The position numbers and the translations under genes were made by a program. This document shows positions 6,795-13,903 of a stretch of DNA of 15,243 nucleotides, one piece after another. Under the pieces are notes generated by a model. That model made no database searches. It had not been told where the DNA came from and was given only the letters and a program-made list of their open reading frames with translations. Position 1 is the stretch's first letter. The number at the start of each line of letters is the position of its first letter. Source of the stretch: Candidatus Hodarchaeota archaeon (lineage in GTDB: Archaea; Asgardarchaeota; Heimdallarchaeia; Hodarchaeales; YT1-039); contig JAEOTF010000373.1 of the NCBI GenBank assembly GCA_016840025.1, positions 1 to 15,243 of the forward strand, written 5' to 3'.

Positions 6795-7916
6795 CTAAAC
6801 CTTCCTATACTTCGCTAATAATAATCCAAAAAGAACTAGGGGTAAAAAAAACCCTGGAGTATCAGCTTCCTCAGTCACTGTTGCTGTTGTCATGGTTATT
6901 GTTGTTGTTGTAGTAGTACTGCTCGTAGTACTTGAACTAGAACTGACCACTTCATCCCAAATCTGAATAATTTTAACACCATCTTCTCCACTAGCTAAAT
7001 ATCCTAGGTTGTCTCTAATAATAATATCATTGGCAAACTCATCTGTCCCAAACTGTCCTATTATTGTTGGATTCTGTGGATTACTTACATCTATAATTTC
7101 CAAAACGTCATCCCAGTCCACAATGTAAGCAATATCATTAATTACTTCAACAGCGACAACTCTTCCGTCATTATCGAATTGACCAATCTTGTTTGGATTG
7201 GTAGGATCGTTAATATCAAAAATTTCTAAACCATCCTCTTTATCGGCAACGTAGAGAAGAGAATCGACAACTTGAAGTTTAATTGCTTCCCCACCATCAA
7301 AGAACTCACCTATTTTAGTAGGGTTCAGAAAGTTACTAATATTTACGATCTTAAGACCACTAGTGTATTCAGCGATAAATGCAAGTTCTCCAACAATAGA
7401 AGCGCTGAAGACATAACCGCCATCATTAAATCGACTTAATCGTACAGGGTGGAGAGGGTCAGTAAGATTTAAAATCGCCAAACCATCGTACCAATTAGCC
7501 AAATACCCTATATTTCCCCTAATTATAATCTCATGAGCATTGGATGCGTCGTAATAACCAGCTTCTGTTATGTGAGACAAAGAACTAATATTTAAAATTC
7601 TTAATCCATTAACATTGCAGGAAAGGTAAGCTATATCTCCAACAACCTCGATTCCGCGAGCCTGTGGTGCATTAAAATGACCAACCTCAATAGGACTAGT
7701 GGGATCACTAATGTTGAGGACTATTAAACCTTTCTCAAAGTCAGCTACAAACAACAGATCCTCAATAAGCCTCAATGTAACAGGTTCTCCATCGTTATTA
7801 TATTGACCTATCTCATTCAAAGCTAAATTCTTTGTAGAATTAGATTGAGTACAACCTGAATTTAATACTAGGAAGATTATAATACTTCCAGACACCAAAT
7901 AACTAATATTTCTCAT
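6795..7916 (-). CDS. LVIVD-repeat seven-bladed propeller, possible lipoprotein
   Basis: The 373-residue product has a signal region ending in L-N-S-G-C22, close to a lipobox although position -3 is Asn, so a lipid anchor is possible but not sure. Seven LVIVD blades span about 45-320. Repeat 4/5 (202-233) carries D-G-G-E-A...D-G-L-E-I-F, which in the sister proteins marks the last blade. The stalk is an almost pure Ser/Thr run (about 325-345), followed by T353-P-G-F-F, a short helix and K-Y-R-K-V. Its ATG overlaps the previous stop as ATGA, and a GAGGG site lies seven bases before it within the preceding gene, so translation is probably coupled. If both ends were membrane-bound the propeller would be held tightly to the membrane. 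Confidence 0.88.
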   Translation of the reverse strand: MRNISYLVSGSIIIFLVLNSGCTQSNSTKNLALNEIGQYNNDGEPVTLRLIEDLLFVADFEKGLIVLNISDPTSPIEVGHFNAPQARGIEVVGDIAYLSCNVNGLRILNISSLSHITEAGYYDASNAHEIIIRGNIGYLANWYDGLAILNLTDPLHPVRLSRFNDGGYVFSASIVGELAFIAEYTSGLKIVNISNFLNPTKIGEFFDGGEAIKLQVVDSLLYVADKEDGLEIFDINDPTNPNKIGQFDNDGRVVAVEVINDIAYIVDWDDVLEIIDVSNPQNPTIIGQFGTDEFANDIIIRDNLGYLASGEDGVKIIQIWDEVVSSSSSTTSSTTTTTTITMTTATVTEEADTPGFFLPLVLFGLLLAKYRKV

Positions 7917-9058
7917 TTTAAAACCCTCTTTTTAATCGTTAGAAGTAAAATTAAAATTATTATTGTTACAAAAATCTTAAAACTGGGGGAATCTTCTGAC
8001 TCATTTGTGGATTCAGTATGATAAGAGTCAGAACTTGATGTATAAGTAGTATATGAACTCAAAGTTGTTGTAGACCATAAAACTCCATCAATTTTTAGAA
8101 TTTCTAATCCTTGAGGACCATCAGCGACATAAACAATATTTCCAACTACCTGGACCGTATGGGCTTCTCCGCCATCATAAAATTGTTCTATTTCCGTGAT
8201 ATTTTCGAGATTGCTAATATCTAAAGCTACCAATCCCTTCTCGCAGTCTGCTAAAAAGGCAATATTATATTTAACATATACTCCACAACTTTCTCTATAG
8301 TTAGAACATTGAGAAATCAATGTGATGTTGGTTGGATCGAGTACATCTAAAACCAAAAAACTTCCATCCCATGCAGCTACATAAGCAATTTCATCCTCTA
8401 CGAATACATTCAAAGTTTGGGCTTGAGTAGAATAAATTCCTACCTCTATAGGATTTTGTGGATCAGATACATTGTAGATCTTTAGTCCATCCCCCGTAAC
8501 AAATACAAGATCATCAACCACATACAAACTACCCGCAGTTACACCAACATCACTTATTTTTACAGGATTTGTTGGATCACTTACGTTTAATATTTCTAAC
8601 CCATCATTCCAGTCTGTGACATAAGCAATATCATCGACAACCACTACATCTCGGTCATAATCTCCATCTGTGAATTGTCCAATTAAAATTGGATTAATCG
8701 GATCAGAAATATCTATTATTTTCAACCTATTCTCATGATCAGTCATATAGATGAGATTTTCATCTTCTTCAACGAATATATCGAAAGGAAATCCACCGTC
8801 GATGTATTGCGCAATTATTTCTGGATTGGTAGGATCTGTAATGTTGATTATCGTCAATCCTTCAATATTACCAGTTACAAAAGCATAATTACCTGTGACA
8901 TGAATCATCAAGGAGTTACCTGTTATGTTAACCTGTCCAATCTCTTGAAATGCGAATGTTGTGTCAAAAGGCTGAGATGTAGCAAAATTTACTATTACAA
9001 AGTTCAATACAAGCGCAAATATTAGATAATAAATAATTTTGATCTGATTTTTATTCAT
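7913..9058 (-). CDS. LVIVD-repeat seven-bladed propeller (A/B/E subgroup)
   Basis: This 381-residue protein has a signal peptide (about 1-29, ending F-A-T-S-Q), seven LVIVD blades (about 48-330), a Ser/Thr/Tyr-rich stalk, then D356-S-P-S-F-K, a helix and K-K-R-V-L-K. Blade 4 has the shortened V-T-G-D-G-L-K-I-Y-N-V form also found in the propellers at 11474 and 13904. The last blade shares their F-Y-D-G-G-E-A-H...Q-V-V-G-N pattern, so the three form one subgroup. Extra cysteines occur late in the propeller (S-Q-C-S-N-Y-R-E-S-C and L-A-D-C-E), which could form a disulfide outside the cell. The ATG is preceded by GGAAG seven bases away and lies one base after the upstream stop. Confidence 0.88.
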   Translation of the reverse strand: MNKNQIKIIYYLIFALVLNFVIVNFATSQPFDTTFAFQEIGQVNITGNSLMIHVTGNYAFVTGNIEGLTIINITDPTNPEIIAQYIDGGFPFDIFVEEDENLIYMTDHENRLKIIDISDPINPILIGQFTDGDYDRDVVVVDDIAYVTDWNDGLEILNVSDPTNPVKISDVGVTAGSLYVVDDLVFVTGDGLKIYNVSDPQNPIEVGIYSTQAQTLNVFVEDEIAYVAAWDGSFLVLDVLDPTNITLISQCSNYRESCGVYVKYNIAFLADCEKGLVALDISNLENITEIEQFYDGGEAHTVQVVGNIVYVADGPQGLEILKIDGVLWSTTTLSSYTTYTSSSDSYHTESTNESEDSPSFKIFVTIIILILLLTIKKRVLK

Positions 9059-9059
9059 T

Positions 9060-10283
9060 TCAAGGCTTCCTATCCAATCTCATTAATCTCCTCACTCTTC
9101 TCGCTCTTAGAAATAACAACATGAATAGTCCAGAAAAAACTAAAATAAGCTCAAAACCTGGTGTTTTTGCTTCTCTTGTTGTAGTTAAAGTATAACTTGA
9201 TGTAATGGTATTACTTGATGTAACGGTATTGCTGATAGTACTGGTGTTTTCAGTACTCGGTGATATTCCTTCTATCTTCAGAATTTCGAGCCCTGCTTCA
9301 AATTCTGCAACATAGACCAAATCATTTTGAACAAAAGGACTAAATGATTTTCCTCCATCATTCCATTGAGCAAGTTCTATTAAATTTTGTGGATTAGTCA
9401 CGTCTAAAACTATTAATCCCGAATCCATTGCTGTAAGAAAAGCGTAGATGTGTGCCCCCTTCTTTTCAATAACACATTTCATACATTCGCCACTAAGACG
9501 CTTTTGTCCTATTTTGATTGTGTCTGAAGGGTTTGAAATGTCATAAATCCGAAGCCCAAAGTCTGAATCTGGAATATATAATAAGTTATCACTAACAGCG
9601 AAGTTTTGACCCACACTGACGTCTGTAGAATAGTATATTTCCGTGGGTACGGTTGGATCGCTAATGTTCAGTATTTTAAAACTTCCACCTTGCTCTCTAA
9701 TAAAAGCAAGGTCCTTAAAGGCACAAACAACATTAATAGAATTACCAGCATAATAATTCCCGATTTCAACAGGAGAAGATGGATCTTGAACATCAATAAT
9801 TTCCATTCCTTCTCCTTGTGAAGCTAAAAAGATTAGATCTCCGAAAAAACAAAGATTTGTAGTGCCGATTCTTTCTACATTACTATCAATAACTCGATAA
9901 TGACTCTTGAGTTTTGGTCTTGTAGGGTTTTTAACGTTCACTATCTCCAGTTTATCTCCATAATCCGCAATAAATACCAATCCATTGTTATAACATAATC
10001 CGTGAGCAAATGTATATGAATCATAGTAACTACCCAATTTCTTAGGAGTGGTTGGATCGCTAATATTGTAAATTTGTAACCCTAATTCCATATCTAAAGC
10101 ATATAACACATCACCGTTGACACAAACATCTGAAATTCGTGACCCCGTATGAAGTAGACCAATTTCTGTTAGGACTAATTGATCGTTGGATATTTGGGAA
10201 TTAACTGGATTTAAAACCCCGATCCTTAGAAATATAAAAATTAAAACAAATATTCTTATTTTTCTCTTCATTTGATATACCAT
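9060..10283 (-). CDS. LVIVD-repeat seven-bladed propeller with CxxC (C/D subgroup)
   Basis: A product of 407 residues is predicted from the ATG at 10283. A second ATG at codon 5 (10271) gives M-K-R-K-I and a cleaner signal peptide, and GAGATGG upstream suits it, so either is possible. Seven blades cover about 48-337. The sequence is very close to the next gene upstream, especially residues 37-120, with long runs of identical DNA. Blade 6 has C267-M-K-C270, shared with that paralogue. Further cysteines lie at 54, 97, 145 and 187. The stalk contains an imperfect repeat of S-N-T-(I/V)-T-S and leads to T374-P-G-F-E, a helix and an unusually long, arginine-rich tail. A scaffold or ligand-binding role is inferred. 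Confidence 0.88.
   Translation of the reverse strand: MVYQMKRKIRIFVLIFIFLRIGVLNPVNSQISNDQLVLTEIGLLHTGSRISDVCVNGDVLYALDMELGLQIYNISDPTTPKKLGSYYDSYTFAHGLCYNNGLVFIADYGDKLEIVNVKNPTRPKLKSHYRVIDSNVERIGTTNLCFFGDLIFLASQGEGMEIIDVQDPSSPVEIGNYYAGNSINVVCAFKDLAFIREQGGSFKILNISDPTVPTEIYYSTDVSVGQNFAVSDNLLYIPDSDFGLRIYDISNPSDTIKIGQKRLSGECMKCVIEKKGAHIYAFLTAMDSGLIVLDVTNPQNLIELAQWNDGGKSFSPFVQNDLVYVAEFEAGLEILKIEGISPSTENTSTISNTVTSSNTITSSYTLTTTREAKTPGFELILVFSGLFMLLFLRARRVRRLMRLDRKP
9971..10070. repeat. Near-identical DNA block, copy in the downstream paralogue
   Basis: This matches 11161-11260 at about nine bases in ten. It includes an exact 32-base run (10003-10034 with 11193-11224) and an exact 20-base run (9971-9990 with 11161-11180). 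It encodes the blade 1-2 region. The rest of the two genes is less alike, so recent duplication or local gene conversion is likely. Confidence 0.8.
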
Positions 10284-10285
10284 CT

Positions 10286-11461
10286 CTAATTTTTACCCAT
10301 TTTCCTCTTTCTTATGGCTAAGAGTAAGAAAAGAGTGAGAATTACAAAATATACTTCATAACTTGTAGAAGCAGCTGTTTCTGTTCTAGAAGAAGAGGGA
10401 ATAAGTTCCGAAGTTGATGATGTTGGAGTTTCTTCTTCAAACCCCTCAATTCTCAATATCTCTAGCCCATAATCACGCTCTGCAACATAGACCAAATCAT
10501 TCTGAATAAAAAGACTAACTGATTGCCCGCCATCGTTGTACTGAGCGAGTTCTATAATGTTCTGGGGATCCGTGACGTCTAAAACAAATAATCCTGCTTC
10601 CCATGCTGCAAGAAAAGCGTAAGTATATGCTCCCCTAGTTTCAATAACACAATTCAGGCACTGACCATCAATCTGTTTTTCTCCTAGTTTAATAGCGTTG
10701 GAAGGATCCGAAATATTATAAATTCGTAATCCAAAGTCTTCATCAGGCATATATAACAAATTCTCAGAAATAAATAATTCTATTCCAACATCAACCTGAG
10801 TATCTTGAAAAATTTCAGTTGGAGCGGTGGGATCGGTAATATTCAGAATTTTTAAACTAGTTCCTAGTCCATGACCTCCACTTTCTCCAATAAACGCAAA
10901 ATCATTAATTGCAGAAACAACAATTATAGATTTTCCATCATAATATGAGCCAATTTTTACAGGTTGGGTCAAATCCGAGATGTCTATGATTTCCAACCCT
11001 TCTTCTTGAGATGCTAAGAAAGCAAGATCATCGACAACGTCAAGATCAGTGGAACTACTCCACTGAATACTAGAATTTCTTTCTTGATAGCGACCTATTA
11101 TTTGTGGATTTGTTGGTTTTGAAACATCAACTATTTCTAGTTTATCTTCATAATCCGCTATAAATACCAATCCATTGTTAAAACATAATCTATGAGCAAA
11201 TGTATATGAATCATAGTAACTACCTAACTTCTCAGGGGTTTTTGGATCGCTGATATTGTAGATCTGTAGACCATATTGTGAATCTAAGGCATATAAAACA
11301 TTACCATTGACATTAACATCAGTAGTTTTGAAACCAGTAAGAATTGTACTAATTTCGGTGAAAACTATTGGCTCATTACTCGCATTCGAAGCAATAAAGA
11401 AATTAGTAACAACAAGAAAAAGAACTATTAATAATTCTATATTAGTTACATTTTTTTTCAA
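10286..11461 (-). CDS. LVIVD-repeat seven-bladed propeller with CxxC, TTG start (C/D subgroup)
   Basis: The start is TTG at 11461, chosen because GAGGTGAT lies six bases before it and because it gives a proper signal peptide (M-K-K-N..., ending I-A-S-N-A-S). The 391-residue product has seven LVIVD blades at about 45-338. C268-L-N-C271 opens blade 6 and C93 sits in blade 2, both shared with the downstream paralogue at 9060. The tail has a Ser/Thr/Glu-rich stalk, but TPGFE is replaced by S-T-S-Y-E before the helix (about 368-383) and R-K-R-K-M-G-K-N. If a sortase-like enzyme reads the PGF motif, this member may stay a simple membrane protein. A gene duplication with the neighbour is evident. 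Confidence 0.88.
   Translation of the reverse strand: MKKNVTNIELLIVLFLVVTNFFIASNASNEPIVFTEISTILTGFKTTDVNVNGNVLYALDSQYGLQIYNISDPKTPEKLGSYYDSYTFAHRLCFNNGLVFIADYEDKLEIVDVSKPTNPQIIGRYQERNSSIQWSSSTDLDVVDDLAFLASQEEGLEIIDISDLTQPVKIGSYYDGKSIIVVSAINDFAFIGESGGHGLGTSLKILNITDPTAPTEIFQDTQVDVGIELFISENLLYMPDEDFGLRIYNISDPSNAIKLGEKQIDGQCLNCVIETRGAYTYAFLAAWEAGLFVLDVTDPQNIIELAQYNDGGQSVSLFIQNDLVYVAERDYGLEILRIEGFEEETPTSSTSELIPSSSRTETAASTSYEVYFVILTLFLLLAIRKRKMGKN
11161..11260. repeat. Near-identical DNA block, copy in the upstream paralogue
   Basis: This is the partner of 9971-10070 and codes for the same blade 1-2 stretch. The exact 32-base match (11193-11224) is within coding sequence and is not a mobile-element end. 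Confidence 0.8.
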
Positions 11462-11467
11462 AACTTA

Positions 11468-11475
11468 ATCACCTC
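11468..11475 (-). promoter_or_regulatory. Strong Shine-Dalgarno GAGGTGAT deciding a TTG start
   Basis: Read on the minus strand, GAGGTGAT matches the archaeal anti-Shine-Dalgarno very well and lies six bases before the TTG at 11461. The upstream gene's TGA stop (11476-11474) lies partly inside it, so terminating ribosomes would be placed directly on the site, which favours reinitiation. Confidence 0.7.
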
Positions 11476-12592
11476 ATTTATTTTGGAAATTTATCCTTCT
11501 TAGTACTGCTAGTAGTGAGATTAGTCCCATAATAACGAAAAAAAGCTCAAAACCAGGAGTATCTATACTTTCTGATGCAGCATTATTGGATGGAGTAGAT
11601 GAGTTGATAGTAGAGTTTTTTTCTTCCCACAGTTGAATGATTTCAAGACCATCCGACCCATCTGCAATGTAGGCAAGATTTCCAACTACTTGGATGGTAT
11701 GTGCTTCCCCACCATCATAAAAGTGACCGATTTTTGAGATATTCGAAAAATTGCTAATGTTTAAGACCAATAATCCATTCATGTAATCGGTTAGTAGAAG
11801 TATTTCATCTGTAATCCAAGTTCCTATACTTCTAGCATTTACTTCTACATATTGACCGAGTTCCTCTAGGTTAGTTGGATCACTAATATCTGCGATAAAG
11901 ATACCATCATCCCATGCTGCAAGGTAAATAAGGGTCCCATCTACGTTTACTTCGAAAGTATCGCTTCCAACATAATAATTTCCTACTTCTATAGGATTTT
12001 GTGGATCAGACACATTATAAATCTTTAATCCTTTTCCTGTAACAAATACAAGATCCTCAACAACATCCAGAGCATAAGATTCTGAACCAATCTCACTTAA
12101 TTTTACAGGGTTTGCTGGATAACTATTATTGAGTATTTCTAGACCATTAAACCAGTCCGTAAGAAAAATTAAGTCCCCCATAACATATACATCTCGAACA
12201 TTCCCCCCATCAGAGAAGTTACCTATTAAGGTAGGATTAGAAAGATCAGATATATCTAGTATTTTCAACCCGTTCTCATGATCCGCGTAATAGACATAGT
12301 TTTCATAAACAAACAGATTTAATGGATATCCCCCATCTTTGTATTGTCCGATTAACTCAGGATTAATCGGATTCGAAATATTGTATATTTTTACTCCTTC
12401 AGTACTATCAGTTACAAAGGCAAGATTATCCTTAATTTCTACTCTTTTAGCTTGACCAGTAGTGTTAATTTGGTTTAATTCAGCTAATACTAACTCATGA
12501 CCATATACATGGGACATAATGATACTGACACGTACATTAAGAAGAAGTATAACCGCGAAACTTATGATAAAGAATTTGATTATCCGATTCAT
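11474..12592 (-). CDS. LVIVD-repeat seven-bladed propeller (A/B/E subgroup)
   Basis: This is a 372-residue protein with a signal or anchor segment (about 5-27). Seven blades follow (about 48-325); the N-terminal E-L-V-L-A-E-L-N-Q strand can close the last one, which ends G-L-E-I-I-Q-L-W-E. Blade 4 has the short G-K-G-L-K-I-Y-N-V-S-D-P form. The tail is a textbook version of the local anchor: a Ser/Asn-rich stalk, D-T345-P-G-F-E, a helix (about 350-364), then R-R-I-N-F-Q-N-K. Its ATG overlaps the hydrolase stop as ATGA, so it is translationally coupled to that enzyme. It is most like the propeller on the other side of the same hydrolase (13904), which suggests duplication around the enzyme gene. 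Confidence 0.9.
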   Translation of the reverse strand: MNRIIKFFIISFAVILLLNVRVSIIMSHVYGHELVLAELNQINTTGQAKRVEIKDNLAFVTDSTEGVKIYNISNPINPELIGQYKDGGYPLNLFVYENYVYYADHENGLKILDISDLSNPTLIGNFSDGGNVRDVYVMGDLIFLTDWFNGLEILNNSYPANPVKLSEIGSESYALDVVEDLVFVTGKGLKIYNVSDPQNPIEVGNYYVGSDTFEVNVDGTLIYLAAWDDGIFIADISDPTNLEELGQYVEVNARSIGTWITDEILLLTDYMNGLLVLNISNFSNISKIGHFYDGGEAHTIQVVGNLAYIADGSDGLEIIQLWEEKNSTINSSTPSNNAASESIDTPGFELFFVIMGLISLLAVLRRINFQNK

Positions 12593-13899
12593 GACATTTT
12601 ACCTTTTTCTTTGTTTCTAACAACAAAAATTACAAAAATTACAATTAATGCAGGAAGCAACTCAAAACCTTGAGTAGCTCCCGTGTTGGTACTTTGAACA
12701 GTATCTGTGCTTTTAGAAGTAACTGGGGTAATTTTTTTGACAGTTGGTAAAATATGCTCTTCTATAAGATCCATTATTAAATCAGTTTGATTAGGATATA
12801 TATCGAAAATCGATCCACTAGCTGTAGTTACTACAATCATGTTTAATTCTGGAAAATTAACAATATATTGTCCACCCAGTCCTCTAGCAGAAAATGTGTG
12901 ATTATTACCGATCTTCTCAAGCCACCATTTATAACCATACCCTACTGATCCATGAAGACCACCTGAATAATCCTGTAATGATTCTTCAATCCATTCGGCA
13001 GGGATGATTTGTTCACCATCAATTAAGCCATTATTTAAATACAAATATCCAAATCTTGCCATATCTCTAGGAGTAAAGAACATTTCATGCCCTCCAGTAT
13101 AATAACCCTGAGGATCTTGATGCCAATGTCGAATGGAGATCTGTAATGGATTGAAAAGGTATTGTTCAGCAAATTCCCGGGTGCTAATATTAGTTGCCTT
13201 AGTAAGGATTGCAGAGAGAAGATTAGTCTGAGGAGTGCTGTAATGCCAATCCTCACCTGGATTATGCATTAAAGGTAGTTCTATAGCATATTTTACCCAA
13301 TCTGGACTAGTCCAATATGGTATCCAATCATCAGCGGTTTCGTAGAACCTAAAACCAGCTTTCATGGTCAATAAATGCTTAAGTGTAATATTAAACTTCC
13401 TAGGATCGAGGTTAGAAGTAATATATTCTGGAAAAAAGTCTAATAACTTCTGATCTAGACTACTAAGATAGTTCTCTCTTAATGCGATTCCAATCAACGC
13501 AGACATGAAGCTCTTAGATGCTGAATGAACAGTATAGGAAGCATTCTTATCTGCACCATTAAAGTACCATTCCACTATTAATGTGCCATCTCGTATAACA
13601 AGAAAACTATAAAGAAATGGCATTTTTGATGCTTCTTGATAAGCATTCGCGAGCATCCCAGCATCTAATCCATATTCTTCAGGAGTTGAGACATTCCATT
13701 CATAAGGGTCAAATATCTCATTCAAGTGAACTTTGGGTCTTTTCGGATTATAAGATACTGTAGTAGCTATAGAACTTGAATTAGTAAAAACTAATGAGCT
13801 TGGGACTAGAGTTAAAAGAATTAAAATAAGAAATGGACAAAAATTGCTAATTCGATTTATTCTTTTCAAAATATCACCTATAACATTTTCCACTATCAC
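12589..13899 (-). CDS. Surface-anchored serine hydrolase, class C beta-lactamase/CubicO family (operon internal)
   Basis: The product is up to 436 residues long. The GTG at 13899 gives the longest form. A TTG at 13869 (M-K-R-I-N-R...) is just after GGTGAT and gives a more usual signal peptide, so I consider it equally likely. The hydrolase domain (about 68-385) has S126-A-S-K129, Y220-S-T222 and S-A-R-G-L-G-G-Q (337-344), so all three motifs of the family are intact. F-T-P-R-D-M-A-R-F-G (275-284) is typical of CubicO/NylB-like enzymes. The end has a short Ser/Thr stalk, Q-G411-F-E, a helix and R-N-K-E-K. It sits between two closely related propellers and overlaps the second. The substrate is unknown; hydrolysis of an extracellular ester, amide or peptide is inferred. 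Confidence 0.9.
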   Translation of the reverse strand: MIVENVIGDILKRINRISNFCPFLILILLTLVPSSLVFTNSSSIATTVSYNPKRPKVHLNEIFDPYEWNVSTPEEYGLDAGMLANAYQEASKMPFLYSFLVIRDGTLIVEWYFNGADKNASYTVHSASKSFMSALIGIALRENYLSSLDQKLLDFFPEYITSNLDPRKFNITLKHLLTMKAGFRFYETADDWIPYWTSPDWVKYAIELPLMHNPGEDWHYSTPQTNLLSAILTKATNISTREFAEQYLFNPLQISIRHWHQDPQGYYTGGHEMFFTPRDMARFGYLYLNNGLIDGEQIIPAEWIEESLQDYSGGLHGSVGYGYKWWLEKIGNNHTFSARGLGGQYIVNFPELNMIVVTTASGSIFDIYPNQTDLIMDLIEEHILPTVKKITPVTSKSTDTVQSTNTGATQGFELLPALIVIFVIFVVRNKEKGKMS

Positions 13900-13903
13900 A
13901 TTC

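Noticed and set aside
7851..7853. Firm lipoprotein call for the propeller at 6795-7916.
   Set aside because: The Cys is well placed, but Asn at position -3 does not fit the usual lipobox, so I kept it only as a possibility.
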